Below, one piece after another: positions 7,927 to 16,645 of a stretch of DNA of 64,000 bases. The translations under genes and the position numbers were made by a program. The stretch is from Streptomyces plumbidurans. GTDB taxonomy: Bacteria; Actinomycetota; Actinomycetes; Streptomycetales; Streptomycetaceae. The notes below the pieces were generated by a model, which was given only the letters and a program-made list of their open reading frames with translations, was not told where the DNA came from and ran no database searches. The DNA lies in contig NZ_JAFJSY010000035.1 of assembly GCF_019857225.1 (NCBI RefSeq), forward strand, positions 59,519 to 123,518. The letters run 5' to 3'. Numbering within the stretch: position 1 is the stretch's first letter; each line of letters begins with the position of its first letter.

Positions 7927-8616
7927 TCACCCCAGCAGCCATCCCCCGTCCACGCTCAACTCCACCGCGTTCACCGACCTGTTGCGCAGCAGGAAGTCCA
8001 CCGCGTCCACGACGTCCGCCATGGTGGCGAGCCGCCCGGTCGGTGTCCTCGCGCGCAGGGCGGCCAGTACCTCGTCCGGCTTGTCGCGCCAGTAGGGGCT
8101 GTCGCCGACGACCCCGGGGTGGACGGCGTTGACGCGGATCGGCGCGAGTTCGACCGCGAGGGTGTTCACCAGGCCCCGTACGCCCGCGTTGACCGTGGCC
8201 ACGGTCGTCGCGCCGGGGTAGGGGCGCTCCTTGGCCTGGCCGCCGAACAGGACGATCGCGCCGTCGTCGGGCATGCGCGGCCGCAGACAGTGCACGACCT
8301 CGGTGTACCCGACGAGCTTGAGGGTCACGAGGCGGAGCGCGGCGCCGATGTCGTACTGCGTGGCGTGGTTCTCGTCACGGGTGATGCCCGCGAGGACCAG
8401 ATGGTCGACGTGTGCCAAGTCCCCGAGGACGTCCGCGAGTTCGTGCGGCCGGGACAGGTCGAGGGCGAGGCCGCGGGCACCGATCTCCTTGGCGACGGCG
8501 TCGGCGCGGCCGGGGTCTCGGCCGGTGAGGACGACCTCGTCGCCCCGCTCGGCGCGGACGCGGGCGAGTTCGCGGCCGATGCCCGATGTGCCGCCGACGA
8601 CCAGGACGTTGCTCAT
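7927..8616 (-). CDS. SDR-family oxidoreductase, atypical active site
   Basis: 229 residues with the Rossmann loop GGTSGIGREL at the N-terminus and the C-terminal PIRVNAVHPG block of short-chain dehydrogenases. The usual YxxxK is missing: the aligned stretch reads TTVATVNAGV. Such noncanonical SDRs are common in actinobacteria. It is the last gene of the coupled minus-strand operon beginning at 14871; its ATG overlaps the stop of the bicupin gene (ATGA). Role within the pathway unknown. Confidence 0.8.
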   Translation of the reverse strand: MSNVLVVGGTSGIGRELARVRAERGDEVVLTGRDPGRADAVAKEIGARGLALDLSRPHELADVLGDLAHVDHLVLAGITRDENHATQYDIGAALRLVTLKLVGYTEVVHCLRPRMPDDGAIVLFGGQAKERPYPGATTVATVNAGVRGLVNTLAVELAPIRVNAVHPGVVGDSPYWRDKPDEVLAALRARTPTGRLATMADVVDAVDFLLRNRSVNAVELSVDGGWLLG

Positions 8617-9488
8617 GACTCCAGGGCCTCCCTCAGATAGTCCCAGTCCCGGGTGAACCGGTACGAGTGGCGTGGCGGCGGCTGCGGCGCCTGCGTCTCC
8701 AGCCAACGCAGCGGTCCCCGACCGGCGTTGGCGAAGCCGTGCACACAACCGGCGCCCGCCCAGGCGCAGTCGCCGGGTCCGAGGCGGTACCGCTCGCCGT
8801 CGAACACCGCGTCCGCCTCCCCTTCCAGGAAGTAGTACGTCTCCTCGAAGGGGTGGTCGTGGGTGCCGGCGACGCCGTCGGGCGCGTACTGCACCATGAA
8901 CATCGTCGAGGCGACCGCGCCGAGATCGCTGTCGACCATCATCTTGACGGTGATGCCGCTGTAGACGAGCAGCGCGGTGCGCATGCTCGCCGAGACGGCC
9001 AGCAGGTCCTGGGACTGTTTGCCCGGGTCCATCTGCGCGGGCTCGAAGTGGCCGAAGGCGCGGGTGCGCGGATCACGCACGTCGATACGGACGGGGTCGC
9101 GCCGCGGCAGGTCGGGCACCCGCTGCGTGTCGTGCCCGTAGCGCGCCCGCGGCACGGGCGCCAGCATGTCCGCCCAGCGCGCGGCGGTGTCACCGGAGCC
9201 GCGCCAGGCATGGGGCACGCCCGTCGGGAGGATGCCGTAGTCGCCCTCATCCAGGAGGTACGAGCCCTCGGGCACGTCGAGGACCGCGGTGCCGTCGAGG
9301 ATGTGGAAGCTCTCCTCGTACGAGTGCACATGCGCCGGCACCCGTCCGTCGGGGCGCAGTTCGCACAGGCCGAAGCCGGTGTGCACGCTGCCGTCGTCCT
9401 CGCCGACCAGCGTCCGGCGGCGGTGGCCGTGTGTGTCGTACGGCGGCTCGGGCACCTCGGTGGCCCGCCGCACCAGATGCCGGGTCAT
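8613..9488 (-). CDS. Bicupin, ureidoglycine aminohydrolase-like
   Basis: 291 residues with two cupin domains. Domain 1 carries PAHVHSYEESFHILDG (about 50-65) and domain 2 THDHPFEETYYFLEG (about 205-219), each with metal-binding His and Glu. The layout and length match the bicupin family that includes (S)-ureidoglycine aminohydrolase of purine catabolism, but the other purine genes are absent, so the substrate may differ. Start and stop overlap both neighbours by 4 bases, indicating strict co-expression with the amidohydrolase. Confidence 0.78.
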   Translation of the reverse strand: MTRHLVRRATEVPEPPYDTHGHRRRTLVGEDDGSVHTGFGLCELRPDGRVPAHVHSYEESFHILDGTAVLDVPEGSYLLDEGDYGILPTGVPHAWRGSGDTAARWADMLAPVPRARYGHDTQRVPDLPRRDPVRIDVRDPRTRAFGHFEPAQMDPGKQSQDLLAVSASMRTALLVYSGITVKMMVDSDLGAVASTMFMVQYAPDGVAGTHDHPFEETYYFLEGEADAVFDGERYRLGPGDCAWAGAGCVHGFANAGRGPLRWLETQAPQPPPRHSYRFTRDWDYLREALES

Positions 9489-10837
9489 GCGCTCTGCTTC
9501 GCCTCCTTCGCCGCCAGCAGCCGGTCGCGTGACTCCTCGACGAGCCGCCGGGCGCGCGCGACGTCGCCCGTCAGCTTCCCGTCGCGCTTGTGGATCACGC
9601 CGTCGACGACGACCGTCTCGACGTTGGACACGTCCGCGCACAGCGTGACCGCACTGGTCGCGTCGTGCACAGGCGCCATGTTGAGCGCGGTGGCGTCGAG
9701 GGCGACGACGTCGGCGCGCTTGCCGGGGGTCAGGGAACCGGTGCGGTGCTCCAGTCCCGCGACATGCGCGCCGTTCGCCGTCGCGATCTCCAGCATCCGA
9801 CGGGCCGTCAACATGGTGTCCGGCACCGGCATGTTGGCCTTCCAGCAGTCGGCGTTGACCCGGGCCCGCTCGGCGCCGAAGGCCGCGCGGATCTGGGTGA
9901 ACATGTCGCCGGGCACGGTGGTGACGACGTCGGTGCTGAGCGAGGGCCGCAGGCCGTACTCGATGGCCTTCATCACGGGCGGCCAGCCGTGTCCCATCTG
10001 GGTCTCGACCTGCGGTGCGACCGACACCGTGCCGCCGCTGTCGGCGACCATCCGCCACTCGTCCTCGCTCAGGTAGCAGCAGTGGACGTAGGTGGTGTCC
10101 GGGCCGAGCAGCCCCAGGTCGTGCAGCTGCTTGACCATGCCGAAGCGGCCGGCGAGCCGGCCCATCGCGACGTGCACGGTGATCGGGATGTCCAGCTCAC
10201 GGGCGAGCGCCCACTCGGAGGTGACGACCTCGTTGAGGCAGAAGCCGGGGCCGCGGGTGGCGAGCGCCATGGTCAGCAGGCCGTCGTCGGAGGCGAAGTA
10301 GGTGTCGCGGATGCGGCGTACGTCGTCGCCGGGGATCGCGATCTTGCTCTCGAACCAGTAGTCGGCGAGGGAGGTGTTGGCGCTGCCGTACGCGTACTGG
10401 GCGCGGATGCCGGACTCGGTGAGCGCCTGGATCGCCGCGTCCGGGTGTGCGGGCGTGTTGTTGATGTGGGACCAGTCGACGAGCGTCGTGATGCCGGCGT
10501 TGAGGCATTCCAGCGCGCCGGCGAGGTTGGCCGCGTACACGTCCTCGGCGGTGTACAGCGGGGCGAAGGTGTCGAGGATGTCGACGAAGTAGTCGTCGAG
10601 CGTGGCGTCGGGGGCGACGCCCCGGATCGAGGCCTCCCAGGTGTGGCGGTGGGTGTCGACGAAGCCGGGGATCACGATGCGCCCGGTCATGTCGAGGACC
10701 TCGGCGTCGGCGCTGATCTCCGGCTGCACGGCGGCGATCCTCCCGTCCTCGATCAGGACGTCGCCCTTCGGCAGCTCCCCGACGGAGGTGTCCATGGAGA
10801 TCACGTGCCCGGCGCGAAGCAGTGTCCGATCGGTCAT
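9485..10837 (-). CDS. Amidohydrolase, chlorohydrolase/deaminase type
   Basis: 450 residues of the metal-dependent amidohydrolase superfamily (TrzN/cytosine deaminase group). Metal ligands: DTHRHTW with H63 and H65, later His in ITVHVAMGR and TYVHCCY, and Asp in LSTDVVT. The C-terminal GSLTPGKRADVVALD closes the beta-sandwich typical of the group. Such enzymes remove amino or halide groups from heterocycles or open cyclic ureas. It lies 22 bases after the E1-beta gene and overlaps the bicupin gene, so its product probably feeds the bicupin or dehydrogenase. Substrate unknown. Confidence 0.85.
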   Translation of the reverse strand: MTDRTLLRAGHVISMDTSVGELPKGDVLIEDGRIAAVQPEISADAEVLDMTGRIVIPGFVDTHRHTWEASIRGVAPDATLDDYFVDILDTFAPLYTAEDVYAANLAGALECLNAGITTLVDWSHINNTPAHPDAAIQALTESGIRAQYAYGSANTSLADYWFESKIAIPGDDVRRIRDTYFASDDGLLTMALATRGPGFCLNEVVTSEWALARELDIPITVHVAMGRLAGRFGMVKQLHDLGLLGPDTTYVHCCYLSEDEWRMVADSGGTVSVAPQVETQMGHGWPPVMKAIEYGLRPSLSTDVVTTVPGDMFTQIRAAFGAERARVNADCWKANMPVPDTMLTARRMLEIATANGAHVAGLEHRTGSLTPGKRADVVALDATALNMAPVHDATSAVTLCADVSNVETVVVDGVIHKRDGKLTGDVARARRLVEESRDRLLAAKEAKQSA

Positions 10838-10859
10838 CGCGCTTCCTCCTCAGGGGTGT

Positions 10860-11858
10860 TCAGTACGCGGCGAGGCTCCGGACGCCCGCCACGAGCTTGT
10901 CCACGGTGGGAATGACCCGCTCCTCGAGCGCGTCGGCGAACGGCAGCGGCACGCACTCCCCCGCGACCCGCCGCACGGGCGCGTCCAGCAGGGAGAACCC
11001 CTCGTCGGCGACGACCGACACGAGGGTGGCGCCCCAGCCGCCCTGGTACGGGTTCTCCTCGACGGTCACGAGCCGCGAGGTCTTCGCCAGGGAGGCGAGG
11101 ACGGTGGCGGTGTCCAGGGGGACCAGGCAGCGCAGGTCCACGACCTCCGCGTCGATGCCCTCCTCGGCGAGCCGCGCTGCTGCCTGCAGCGCCAGCGGCA
11201 CCATGGCGGCGAGGGCCACCAGCGTGACGTCGGCGCCCTCGCGGACGACGGCGGCGCGGCCCAGTTCGACCACATGGCCGGGCGGCGGCGGGGCGCCCTT
11301 GCTCGCCAGCAGCCCCTTGTGCTCGAAGAAGACGACGGGGTCGTCGCTGCGGATCGCCGCCGCCATCATGCCGATGACGTCGGCGGGGGTGGCGGGTGCG
11401 GCGATCTTCAGGCCGGGGACGGTGAACGCCCAGTTCTCGGTGGACTGCGAGTGCTGGGCGCCGAAGCCGAGCCCGCCGCCGTTGGCGGTGCGCACGACGA
11501 GCGGGACGGTGACCTGACCGCCCGTCATATAGCGGACCTTGGGTATCTCGTTGGCGAGGTAGTCCCAGCAACAGGCCAGGAAGTCGGAGAACATGATCTC
11601 GGCGACCGGGCGCATCCCGGTCATGGCAGCGCCCATCGCCGCGCCCACGATGGCCTGTTCGGAGATCGGCGTGTCCCACACCCGCTCGGGCCCGAACTCC
11701 TTGAACAGGCCGACGGTCGTCTTGAACACCCCGCCGGCCTCGCCGATGTCCTCGCCCAGGCACACCACGGCCGGATCGCGCCGCATCTCGCGCGCGATGC
11801 CCTCGGCGACCGCGTCCCGGTAGGTGATCACGTCCCGTGCCGTGCTCAGGTCCGCCAT
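10860..11858 (-). CDS. 2-oxoacid/acetoin-type dehydrogenase E1 beta
   Basis: 332 residues. CLGEDIGEAGGVFKTT near the N-terminus, TPISEQAIVGAAMGAA and VEENPYQGGWGATL are standard E1-beta blocks, including the Glu that activates thiamine diphosphate. Length fits pyruvate/acetoin dehydrogenase beta subunits. Start ATG at 11858 is preferred over an upstream GTG because it matches the family N-terminus; it overlaps the E1-alpha gene by 13 bases. No E2 or E3 gene is present in the operon, so the complex is incomplete or uses another acceptor. Confidence 0.9.
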   Translation of the reverse strand: MADLSTARDVITYRDAVAEGIAREMRRDPAVVCLGEDIGEAGGVFKTTVGLFKEFGPERVWDTPISEQAIVGAAMGAAMTGMRPVAEIMFSDFLACCWDYLANEIPKVRYMTGGQVTVPLVVRTANGGGLGFGAQHSQSTENWAFTVPGLKIAAPATPADVIGMMAAAIRSDDPVVFFEHKGLLASKGAPPPPGHVVELGRAAVVREGADVTLVALAAMVPLALQAAARLAEEGIDAEVVDLRCLVPLDTATVLASLAKTSRLVTVEENPYQGGWGATLVSVVADEGFSLLDAPVRRVAGECVPLPFADALEERVIPTVDKLVAGVRSLAAY

Positions 11859-12838
11859 GCCGCACCTCCGTCCGCCCATACGTCGGTCAGCGCCTCGGCC
11901 GGGTCCGGCGGCGGCGCGTTCTTCGCCGCGTCGATCGCCTTCTGTACGACGTCACGGGCGCGCTCGTCGGCCGCCGTGAGCGTCTCCTCGGGCACGCCCA
12001 GTTCGGCGAGCCGGCCGCGCGCCAGGTCCAACGGGTCGTGCTTGAGCCAGCGTTCGACCTCCTCGGCCGGGCGGTAGGTGGCCGGGTCGGCGCGGCTGTG
12101 CCCGAAGTGGCGGTAGGTCTCGGCCTCCAGCAGGGCGGGCCCCTCCCCTGCCCGGGCCCGCCGCGCGAGCGCGGCCACCGCGTCCCGTACGGCGACGACG
12201 TCGTTGCCGTCGACGACCTCGCCCGGGATGCCGTACGAGGGGGCGCGGTCGGCCGCGGGCCGGGCGACGGCGGTGACGTCGGCGATCGGCGTGTACTCCA
12301 TGTACAGGTTGTTCTCGCAGACGAACAGCACCGGCAGCTTCCACACGGCGGCCAGGTTGAGCGCCTCGTGGAAGGCGCCGATGTTGGTGGCGCCGTCGCC
12401 GAAGAAGGCGACGGCGATCTGTCCGGTGCCGCGCAGCCGGGCCGACCAGGCGGCGCCGACCGCCATCGGGAGGTGGGCGCCGACGATGGCGTAGGAACCG
12501 AGCATGTTGCCGGTGGCCTTGGTGAGGTGCATGGAGCCGCCCTTGGCCCTGCACAACCCCGTTGCGCGGCTCATGAGTTCGGCGAGGCACTCCTCGGGGG
12601 TGGCGCCGCGGGCCATCGCGTGGTGGTGGCCGCGGTAGGTGGCGAAGACGTAGTCGTCGTCGCGCAGCGCGGCGCTCGCGCCGACGGCGATCGCCTCGTG
12701 ACCGGCCGCGAGATGGGTGGTGCCCTTGACCAGGCCGGACATGAACAGGTCGTGGGCGGCCTTCTCCGTACGGCGGATGACGGCCATCTGCTCGTACAGG
12801 ACGAGGAGTTCGTCGCGGGATGCGTCACGGTCGGTCAT
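11846..12838 (-). CDS. 2-oxoacid/acetoin-type dehydrogenase E1 alpha
   Basis: 330 residues, close to the length of AcoA-type acetoin dehydrogenase alpha. The thiamine-diphosphate/Mg motif is FFGDGATNIGAFHEALN with the closing CENN; upstream THLAAGHEAIAVG and YRGHHHAMARG are the E1-alpha substrate channel. It makes an alpha2beta2 enzyme with the next gene. The start overlaps the stop of the M24 gene by one base. The neighbouring hydrolases suggest it decarboxylates a 2-oxoacid or cleaves a ketol made in a catabolic route. Confidence 0.9.
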   Translation of the reverse strand: MTDRDASRDELLVLYEQMAVIRRTEKAAHDLFMSGLVKGTTHLAAGHEAIAVGASAALRDDDYVFATYRGHHHAMARGATPEECLAELMSRATGLCRAKGGSMHLTKATGNMLGSYAIVGAHLPMAVGAAWSARLRGTGQIAVAFFGDGATNIGAFHEALNLAAVWKLPVLFVCENNLYMEYTPIADVTAVARPAADRAPSYGIPGEVVDGNDVVAVRDAVAALARRARAGEGPALLEAETYRHFGHSRADPATYRPAEEVERWLKHDPLDLARGRLAELGVPEETLTAADERARDVVQKAIDAAKNAPPPDPAEALTDVWADGGAAWRT

Positions 12839-14172
12839 CAGGCACCCCCATTGGTCGGGGTGTTGAGGTGGGACTGGGACTCGCGGCGGGTGTTGAGCTC
12901 GCCGCCCGCGGTCCAGTACTTGCGGCCCGCGACGAGCAGTTCCTCGGCCGGGAACTTGGTGATGACCTCGCAGCCGTCGGCGGTGACGACCAGCTCCTCC
13001 TCGATCCGGGCGGCCGACCAGCCGTCGGCGGCCGGCCAGTAGGTCTCCAGGGCGAACACCATGCCCTCTTCGAGGACTTCGGGGTGGTCGAGGGAGACCA
13101 GCCGGCTGAAGATGGGCTTCTCCCAGATCGACAGGCCGACCCCGTGGCCGTACTGCAGGGCGAAGGCCGCCATCTCGTCGGCGAAGCCGAACTCCTCGGC
13201 ACGCGGCCACACTTGGACGATGTCGGCTGTGGTGGCGCCGGGCCGGACGAGGGCGATGGCCTGGTCCATGTACTCGCGGCAGCGGACGTAGGCGTCGCGC
13301 TGGGCGCGGGAGGCGCTGCCGACGGCGAACGTGCGGTAGTAGCAGGTGCGGTAGCCGAGGTGGCTGTGCAGGATGTCGAAGAAGGCCGGGTCGCCGGGGC
13401 GGATCAGGCGATCGCTGTATACGTGCGGGTGGGGTGAACAGCGTTCGCCGGAGATGGCGTTGACGCCTTCGACGTACTCGCTGCCGAGGTCGTAGAGCAC
13501 CTTGCTGACGAGGCCGACGCACTCGTTCTCGCGCACCCCCGGGCGCAGATACCCGTACAGCTCCTCGTAGGCGGCGTCCACCATCGCGCAGGCCTGGGTC
13601 AGCAGGGAGATCTCGTCGCGGGTCTTGGTGCGGCGGGCCTCCAGGAAGACCTGCTGGCCGTCGACGACGTCGATGCCCTCGGCGCGCAGTGCGGCGAGGA
13701 CTGGCATCTCGGCTACGTCGACGCCGAGGGGTTCGTTCGCGAGGCCGTGTTCGCGCAGTTCGACGGCGATCTTGCGGGCGACGTCCTCGGCGATCCCGGC
13801 GTCCGGGTGGAAGGCGCCGCGCAGGGTGGAGATCCCGGCGCGGGCGCCGGTGGGCGGGCCGTCCTTGCCGTCGCTGTAGTCCAGCCACGGGTTGTAGAGC
13901 TGGTGGTGGCGGGCGGCGGAGCCGAAGTCCCAGATCACCGGTTCGCCGCCGCGCACCAGCAGGGCGAAGCGGATCAGCTTGTCCATCGCCCAGGTGCCGA
14001 TGTGCGTGGCGGTCATGTAGCGGATGTTGGCGAAGTCGAAGCTCAGCACGGCGCCGAGCGACGAGCGGTTCAGCGAGTCGTTCAGCCGGGACAGGCGCTC
14101 TTGGCGCAGCCGGTCCAGGTCGATGCGCTCTTCCCAGTCGACGGCATTGGGGCCGAAGGTACGGATCGCCAT
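12838..14172 (-). CDS. M24 (creatinase/DddP-like) hydrolase, altered metal site
   Basis: 444 residues: creatinase-like N domain (ANIRYMTATH, about 48-57) and pita-bread C domain from about 180. Metal ligands D266, H343 (YGHGVG), E376 and E391 are present, but the second Asp of the D-x10-D pair is Cys277. Length and the NIRY region resemble DMSP lyase DddP, ectoine hydrolase and creatinase rather than proline peptidases (family recall). First structural gene of the catabolic operon. With one ligand changed, a C-N or C-S bond hydrolase or lyase with no or unusual metal is plausible. Confidence 0.8.
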   Translation of the reverse strand: MAIRTFGPNAVDWEERIDLDRLRQERLSRLNDSLNRSSLGAVLSFDFANIRYMTATHIGTWAMDKLIRFALLVRGGEPVIWDFGSAARHHQLYNPWLDYSDGKDGPPTGARAGISTLRGAFHPDAGIAEDVARKIAVELREHGLANEPLGVDVAEMPVLAALRAEGIDVVDGQQVFLEARRTKTRDEISLLTQACAMVDAAYEELYGYLRPGVRENECVGLVSKVLYDLGSEYVEGVNAISGERCSPHPHVYSDRLIRPGDPAFFDILHSHLGYRTCYYRTFAVGSASRAQRDAYVRCREYMDQAIALVRPGATTADIVQVWPRAEEFGFADEMAAFALQYGHGVGLSIWEKPIFSRLVSLDHPEVLEEGMVFALETYWPAADGWSAARIEEELVVTADGCEVITKFPAEELLVAGRKYWTAGGELNTRRESQSHLNTPTNGGA

Positions 14173-14217
14173 GACGACCACCCCCACTTCGGAGTGAACG
14201 ACCGTACGGCACGAGTG

Positions 14218-14871
14218 TCAAGTGTCACTGAACACGAACCAGACCCCGACGGCCGGTTCCTCTCCATCGTTGCGGTAGCGGTGCGGGGTCGTCGACTCGA
14301 AGCACACCGCGTCGCCGGGGCGCAGCGTGTACTCCTCGAAGCCGAGGGTGAGGACCAGCTCCCCCGAGGTCAGACAGCCGTACTCGGTGCCCGCGTGCCG
14401 CATCAGTCCGCCCGAGCCGGAGGAGGCGCCGCCGGGCCGGTAGGTGACCTGGAGGAAGTCGACGTCCGTGCCGGGCACGTGTCCCAGCCGCTCCCACACC
14501 ACCCCGGAGTCCAGCTCCAGCACCTCCCGCTCGCCGGGCGTGACCACCGGGCCGATACGGCGGCCCGGGTCGGCAGAGAAGGCGGCCAGGGCATGCAGGA
14601 CGGGTCCGGGTGCGGCGGCCGACGAGGCGGCGACGACCGGGGAGGCGGCCGCGCTCTCCGTGGCGTCGAAGAGCGACTCCAGGGAGATGCCGAGGGCGGT
14701 CGTGATGGCGTAGAGGGTGCTCACCGACGGCTGGCTCTTGCCGGTCTCGATCTGGGACACCAGACTCGCTGAGACACCGACGTCCCGGGCGAGGGCACGC
14801 AGGCTCACGCCTTTCGCGGTGCGCGCCTGACGGATGCGCGCACCGAGCGGCGGCACGGCGGCGGAAGACAC
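14218..14871 (-). CDS. XRE-cupin transcriptional regulator
   Basis: 217 residues: helix-turn-helix near 14-65 (ARDVGVSASLVSQIETGKSQPS) and a C-terminal cupin sensor with HAGTEYGCLTSGELVLTL and PHRYRND. Such regulators usually repress a catabolic operon and sense a small ligand through the cupin. GTG at 14871 is the start because GGAGAGGAG lies just before it; the frame runs further but is poor. It is 45 bases ahead of the M24 gene and on the same strand, so it likely controls the whole 14.9-7.9 kb operon and itself. Confidence 0.85.
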   Translation of the reverse strand: MSSAAVPPLGARIRQARTAKGVSLRALARDVGVSASLVSQIETGKSQPSVSTLYAITTALGISLESLFDATESAAASPVVAASSAAAPGPVLHALAAFSADPGRRIGPVVTPGEREVLELDSGVVWERLGHVPGTDVDFLQVTYRPGGASSGSGGLMRHAGTEYGCLTSGELVLTLGFEEYTLRPGDAVCFESTTPHRYRNDGEEPAVGVWFVFSDT

Positions 14872-14880
14872 GGCGACTCC

Positions 14881-14955
14881 TCTCCGGTACGGAATGTCCA
14901 GTCTCCGGTACGGGCTTGCCAGCCCTGTTCGCGGGATGTTCAGCCCCATTGAACA
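14881..14955 (-). promoter_or_regulatory. Candidate operator region of the catabolic operon
   Basis: Upstream of the XRE-cupin gene there is a perfect TGTTCA-7-TGAACA dyad (14937-14955) and a direct repeat TCTCCGGTACGG at 14881-14892 and 14902-14913. The dyad is a good candidate site for the adjacent regulator. No clear -10/-35 pair could be fixed. Confidence 0.45.
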
Positions 14956-15014
14956 GCCGGGGCCGTCCGGGGCGCCAGAGCCGCAGGTGAGGCGAGGCGG
15001 CGGCCCGCTGTGCG

Positions 15015-15875
15015 TCAGGTCGGCAGGCCCAGCACCCGCGTGATCGTGCGCAGCACGCCGTTGTCGTTGTTGGACGGGGCGAGGTGGCGGGCGCGGGCGA
15101 TGACGTCGGGGTGGGCGTTGGCCATGGCGAACGACCACTCGGCGGCGTCCAGCATCTCCAGGTCGTTGAGGTAGTCGCCGAAGACCATGGTCTGGGCGGG
15201 CGTGATGCCCAGCTCCCTCTGCAGCCGGCGCAGGTCGGCGCCCTTGTCGGCGGTGCGGTTCATGACGTCGACCCAGTGCTCGCCGGAGACGACGACCTGG
15301 TGGGTGGCGGTGAAGGGCGCCAGGGCGGGGGCGGTGGTGCGCGCGGCGGAGCCGAAGTCGAAGAGGGCGACCTTGATGACGTCGTCGTCGGGTGCGGTGG
15401 CGTCCTCGACGACGCGGTGTTCGACGTAGTACTTGCGCACCTCGGCGAGGAACGCCTCGTCGGACCGCTCGACGTAGGCGGAGCGCTTGCCGCAGACGAC
15501 GGCGCCCACGTCCACCCCGTCAGCCACCAGTGCGCGTACGGCCCGCACGATGCAGGCGGCGTCCTCGGGCTCCAGCGGGTCCGAGCTGAGCTCCACGCCG
15601 TCGCGCACCACATAGGTGCCGTTCTCGGCGATGAACACCATGCCCTCGGCCACGTCGGCGAACTCCCGTGCCAGCGTGGCGTATTGACGCCCGCTCGCCG
15701 GGCTGAACAGCACCCCGCGCCGGCGCAGTTCGGCGAGCATGTCCCGCAGCCCCGGCGGCATCCGCTTGGCGTCGTCCAGGAGCGTGCCGTCCATGTCGGT
15801 GACGATCAGCCGGATGTCGGCGGAGCCGGCGGGCGGGCCGGGGGTGGTCATCAGGGGCGCGGGGGCGGTGGACAT
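15015..15875 (-). CDS. HAD-superfamily (Cof-type) phosphatase
   Basis: 286 residues of HAD class IIB. Motif I is VTDMDGTLLD (about 25-34) with the catalytic Asp pair, motif II SPASGRQY, motif III the Lys in ADKGADL and motif IV FGDYLNDLEML. These enzymes dephosphorylate sugar phosphates and phosphorylated cofactors. The first 18 residues are Pro/Ala-rich and may be flexible. It stands alone between the catabolic regulator and a P450 pseudogene, so its substrate cannot be guessed from context. Confidence 0.88.
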   Translation of the reverse strand: MSTAPAPLMTTPGPPAGSADIRLIVTDMDGTLLDDAKRMPPGLRDMLAELRRRGVLFSPASGRQYATLAREFADVAEGMVFIAENGTYVVRDGVELSSDPLEPEDAACIVRAVRALVADGVDVGAVVCGKRSAYVERSDEAFLAEVRKYYVEHRVVEDATAPDDDVIKVALFDFGSAARTTAPALAPFTATHQVVVSGEHWVDVMNRTADKGADLRRLQRELGITPAQTMVFGDYLNDLEMLDAAEWSFAMANAHPDVIARARHLAPSNNDNGVLRTITRVLGLPT

Positions 15876-15922
15876 GACCTGCTTCCGGTGGGGGTCGACG
15901 ACGGCCCCGCCAGCCTACGTGG

Positions 15923-16526
15923 TCAGGTGTTCTGCCTGATCAACCCGGTCAGGTAGCGCCACAGCGAAAACCGCCGCCCGGCCGGCCGGTCCGGTGCGGC
16001 GGGTGCGTCCGGTACGTCCGGCACGCGCGCCGGTGCGAGTTGCGGCACCGGCCCCACGATCTCGTAGCGCACCGGCAGTGCGCGCAGCCCCCGCATGAAC
16101 GGCGAGGAGCGCCACGGCAGTTGGTCGACGGGGAGGGCGAGCTCGAGATGCCCGAACCGTTCGAAGAGGCGGCGTACGCCTGCCGACGCGATGGTTGACC
16201 TCGAGGGAGGGGCCGAGCGGCCAGTCGGCGGGCACGCGGCCCTCGGAGCGGGCCCGCCAGTTCTCCAGCCCCTTGGGCCAGGCGGCGTCGTCCTGGAGGA
16301 TGCGGAGCGACTGGCGGTAGCCGAGCACGAGCCAGGCGGGTACGCCGAGGAGGTCGACCGGCGCGACGGGGCCGTGCCGTTCGCGCAGCCGCTCGTAGAC
16401 GAGTTCGGGCCGGGTCTCGTAGTCGCGGGTCAGCAGGGGCTGCGGGTCCAGGTGCTCCAGCGGTGTGCCGTCCGGCGTCGCGTGCCCTTCGTCGCCTCCG
16501 CCGCCGTCGACCAGGTGGAACTCCAT
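15923..16526 (-). pseudogene. Cytochrome P450 remnant with internal deletion
   Basis: The first ~100 codons are a normal P450 N-terminus (LEHLDPQPLLTRDYE, LRILQDDAAW, VPADWPLGPSLEVNH). Then the sequence jumps, in another frame, to the very end of a P450: GVRRLFERFGHLELALPVDQ, SSPFMRGLRALPVRYE, ending at a TGA at 15925-15923. The I helix, ExxR and heme-Cys loop (roughly 280 codons) are missing. A single internal deletion near 16190 explains this. No enzyme can be made. Confidence 0.85.
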
Positions 16527-16645
16527 GCCTCAGCCGCCCCTTCGACACCGCGTGTGACGGTCGGCACGCTGCGGGTGTGCGCGGACCCGGGAGGGACCGT
16601 ACCTCAGGCGTCACACGTGTCACATGGCGGGGTACTGGTCAGTAG

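Noticed and set aside
10860..12838. Housekeeping pyruvate dehydrogenase locus
   Set aside because: E2/E3 are absent and all neighbours are catabolic hydrolases under an XRE-cupin regulator. In Streptomyces the main PDH E1 is the single-chain AceE type.
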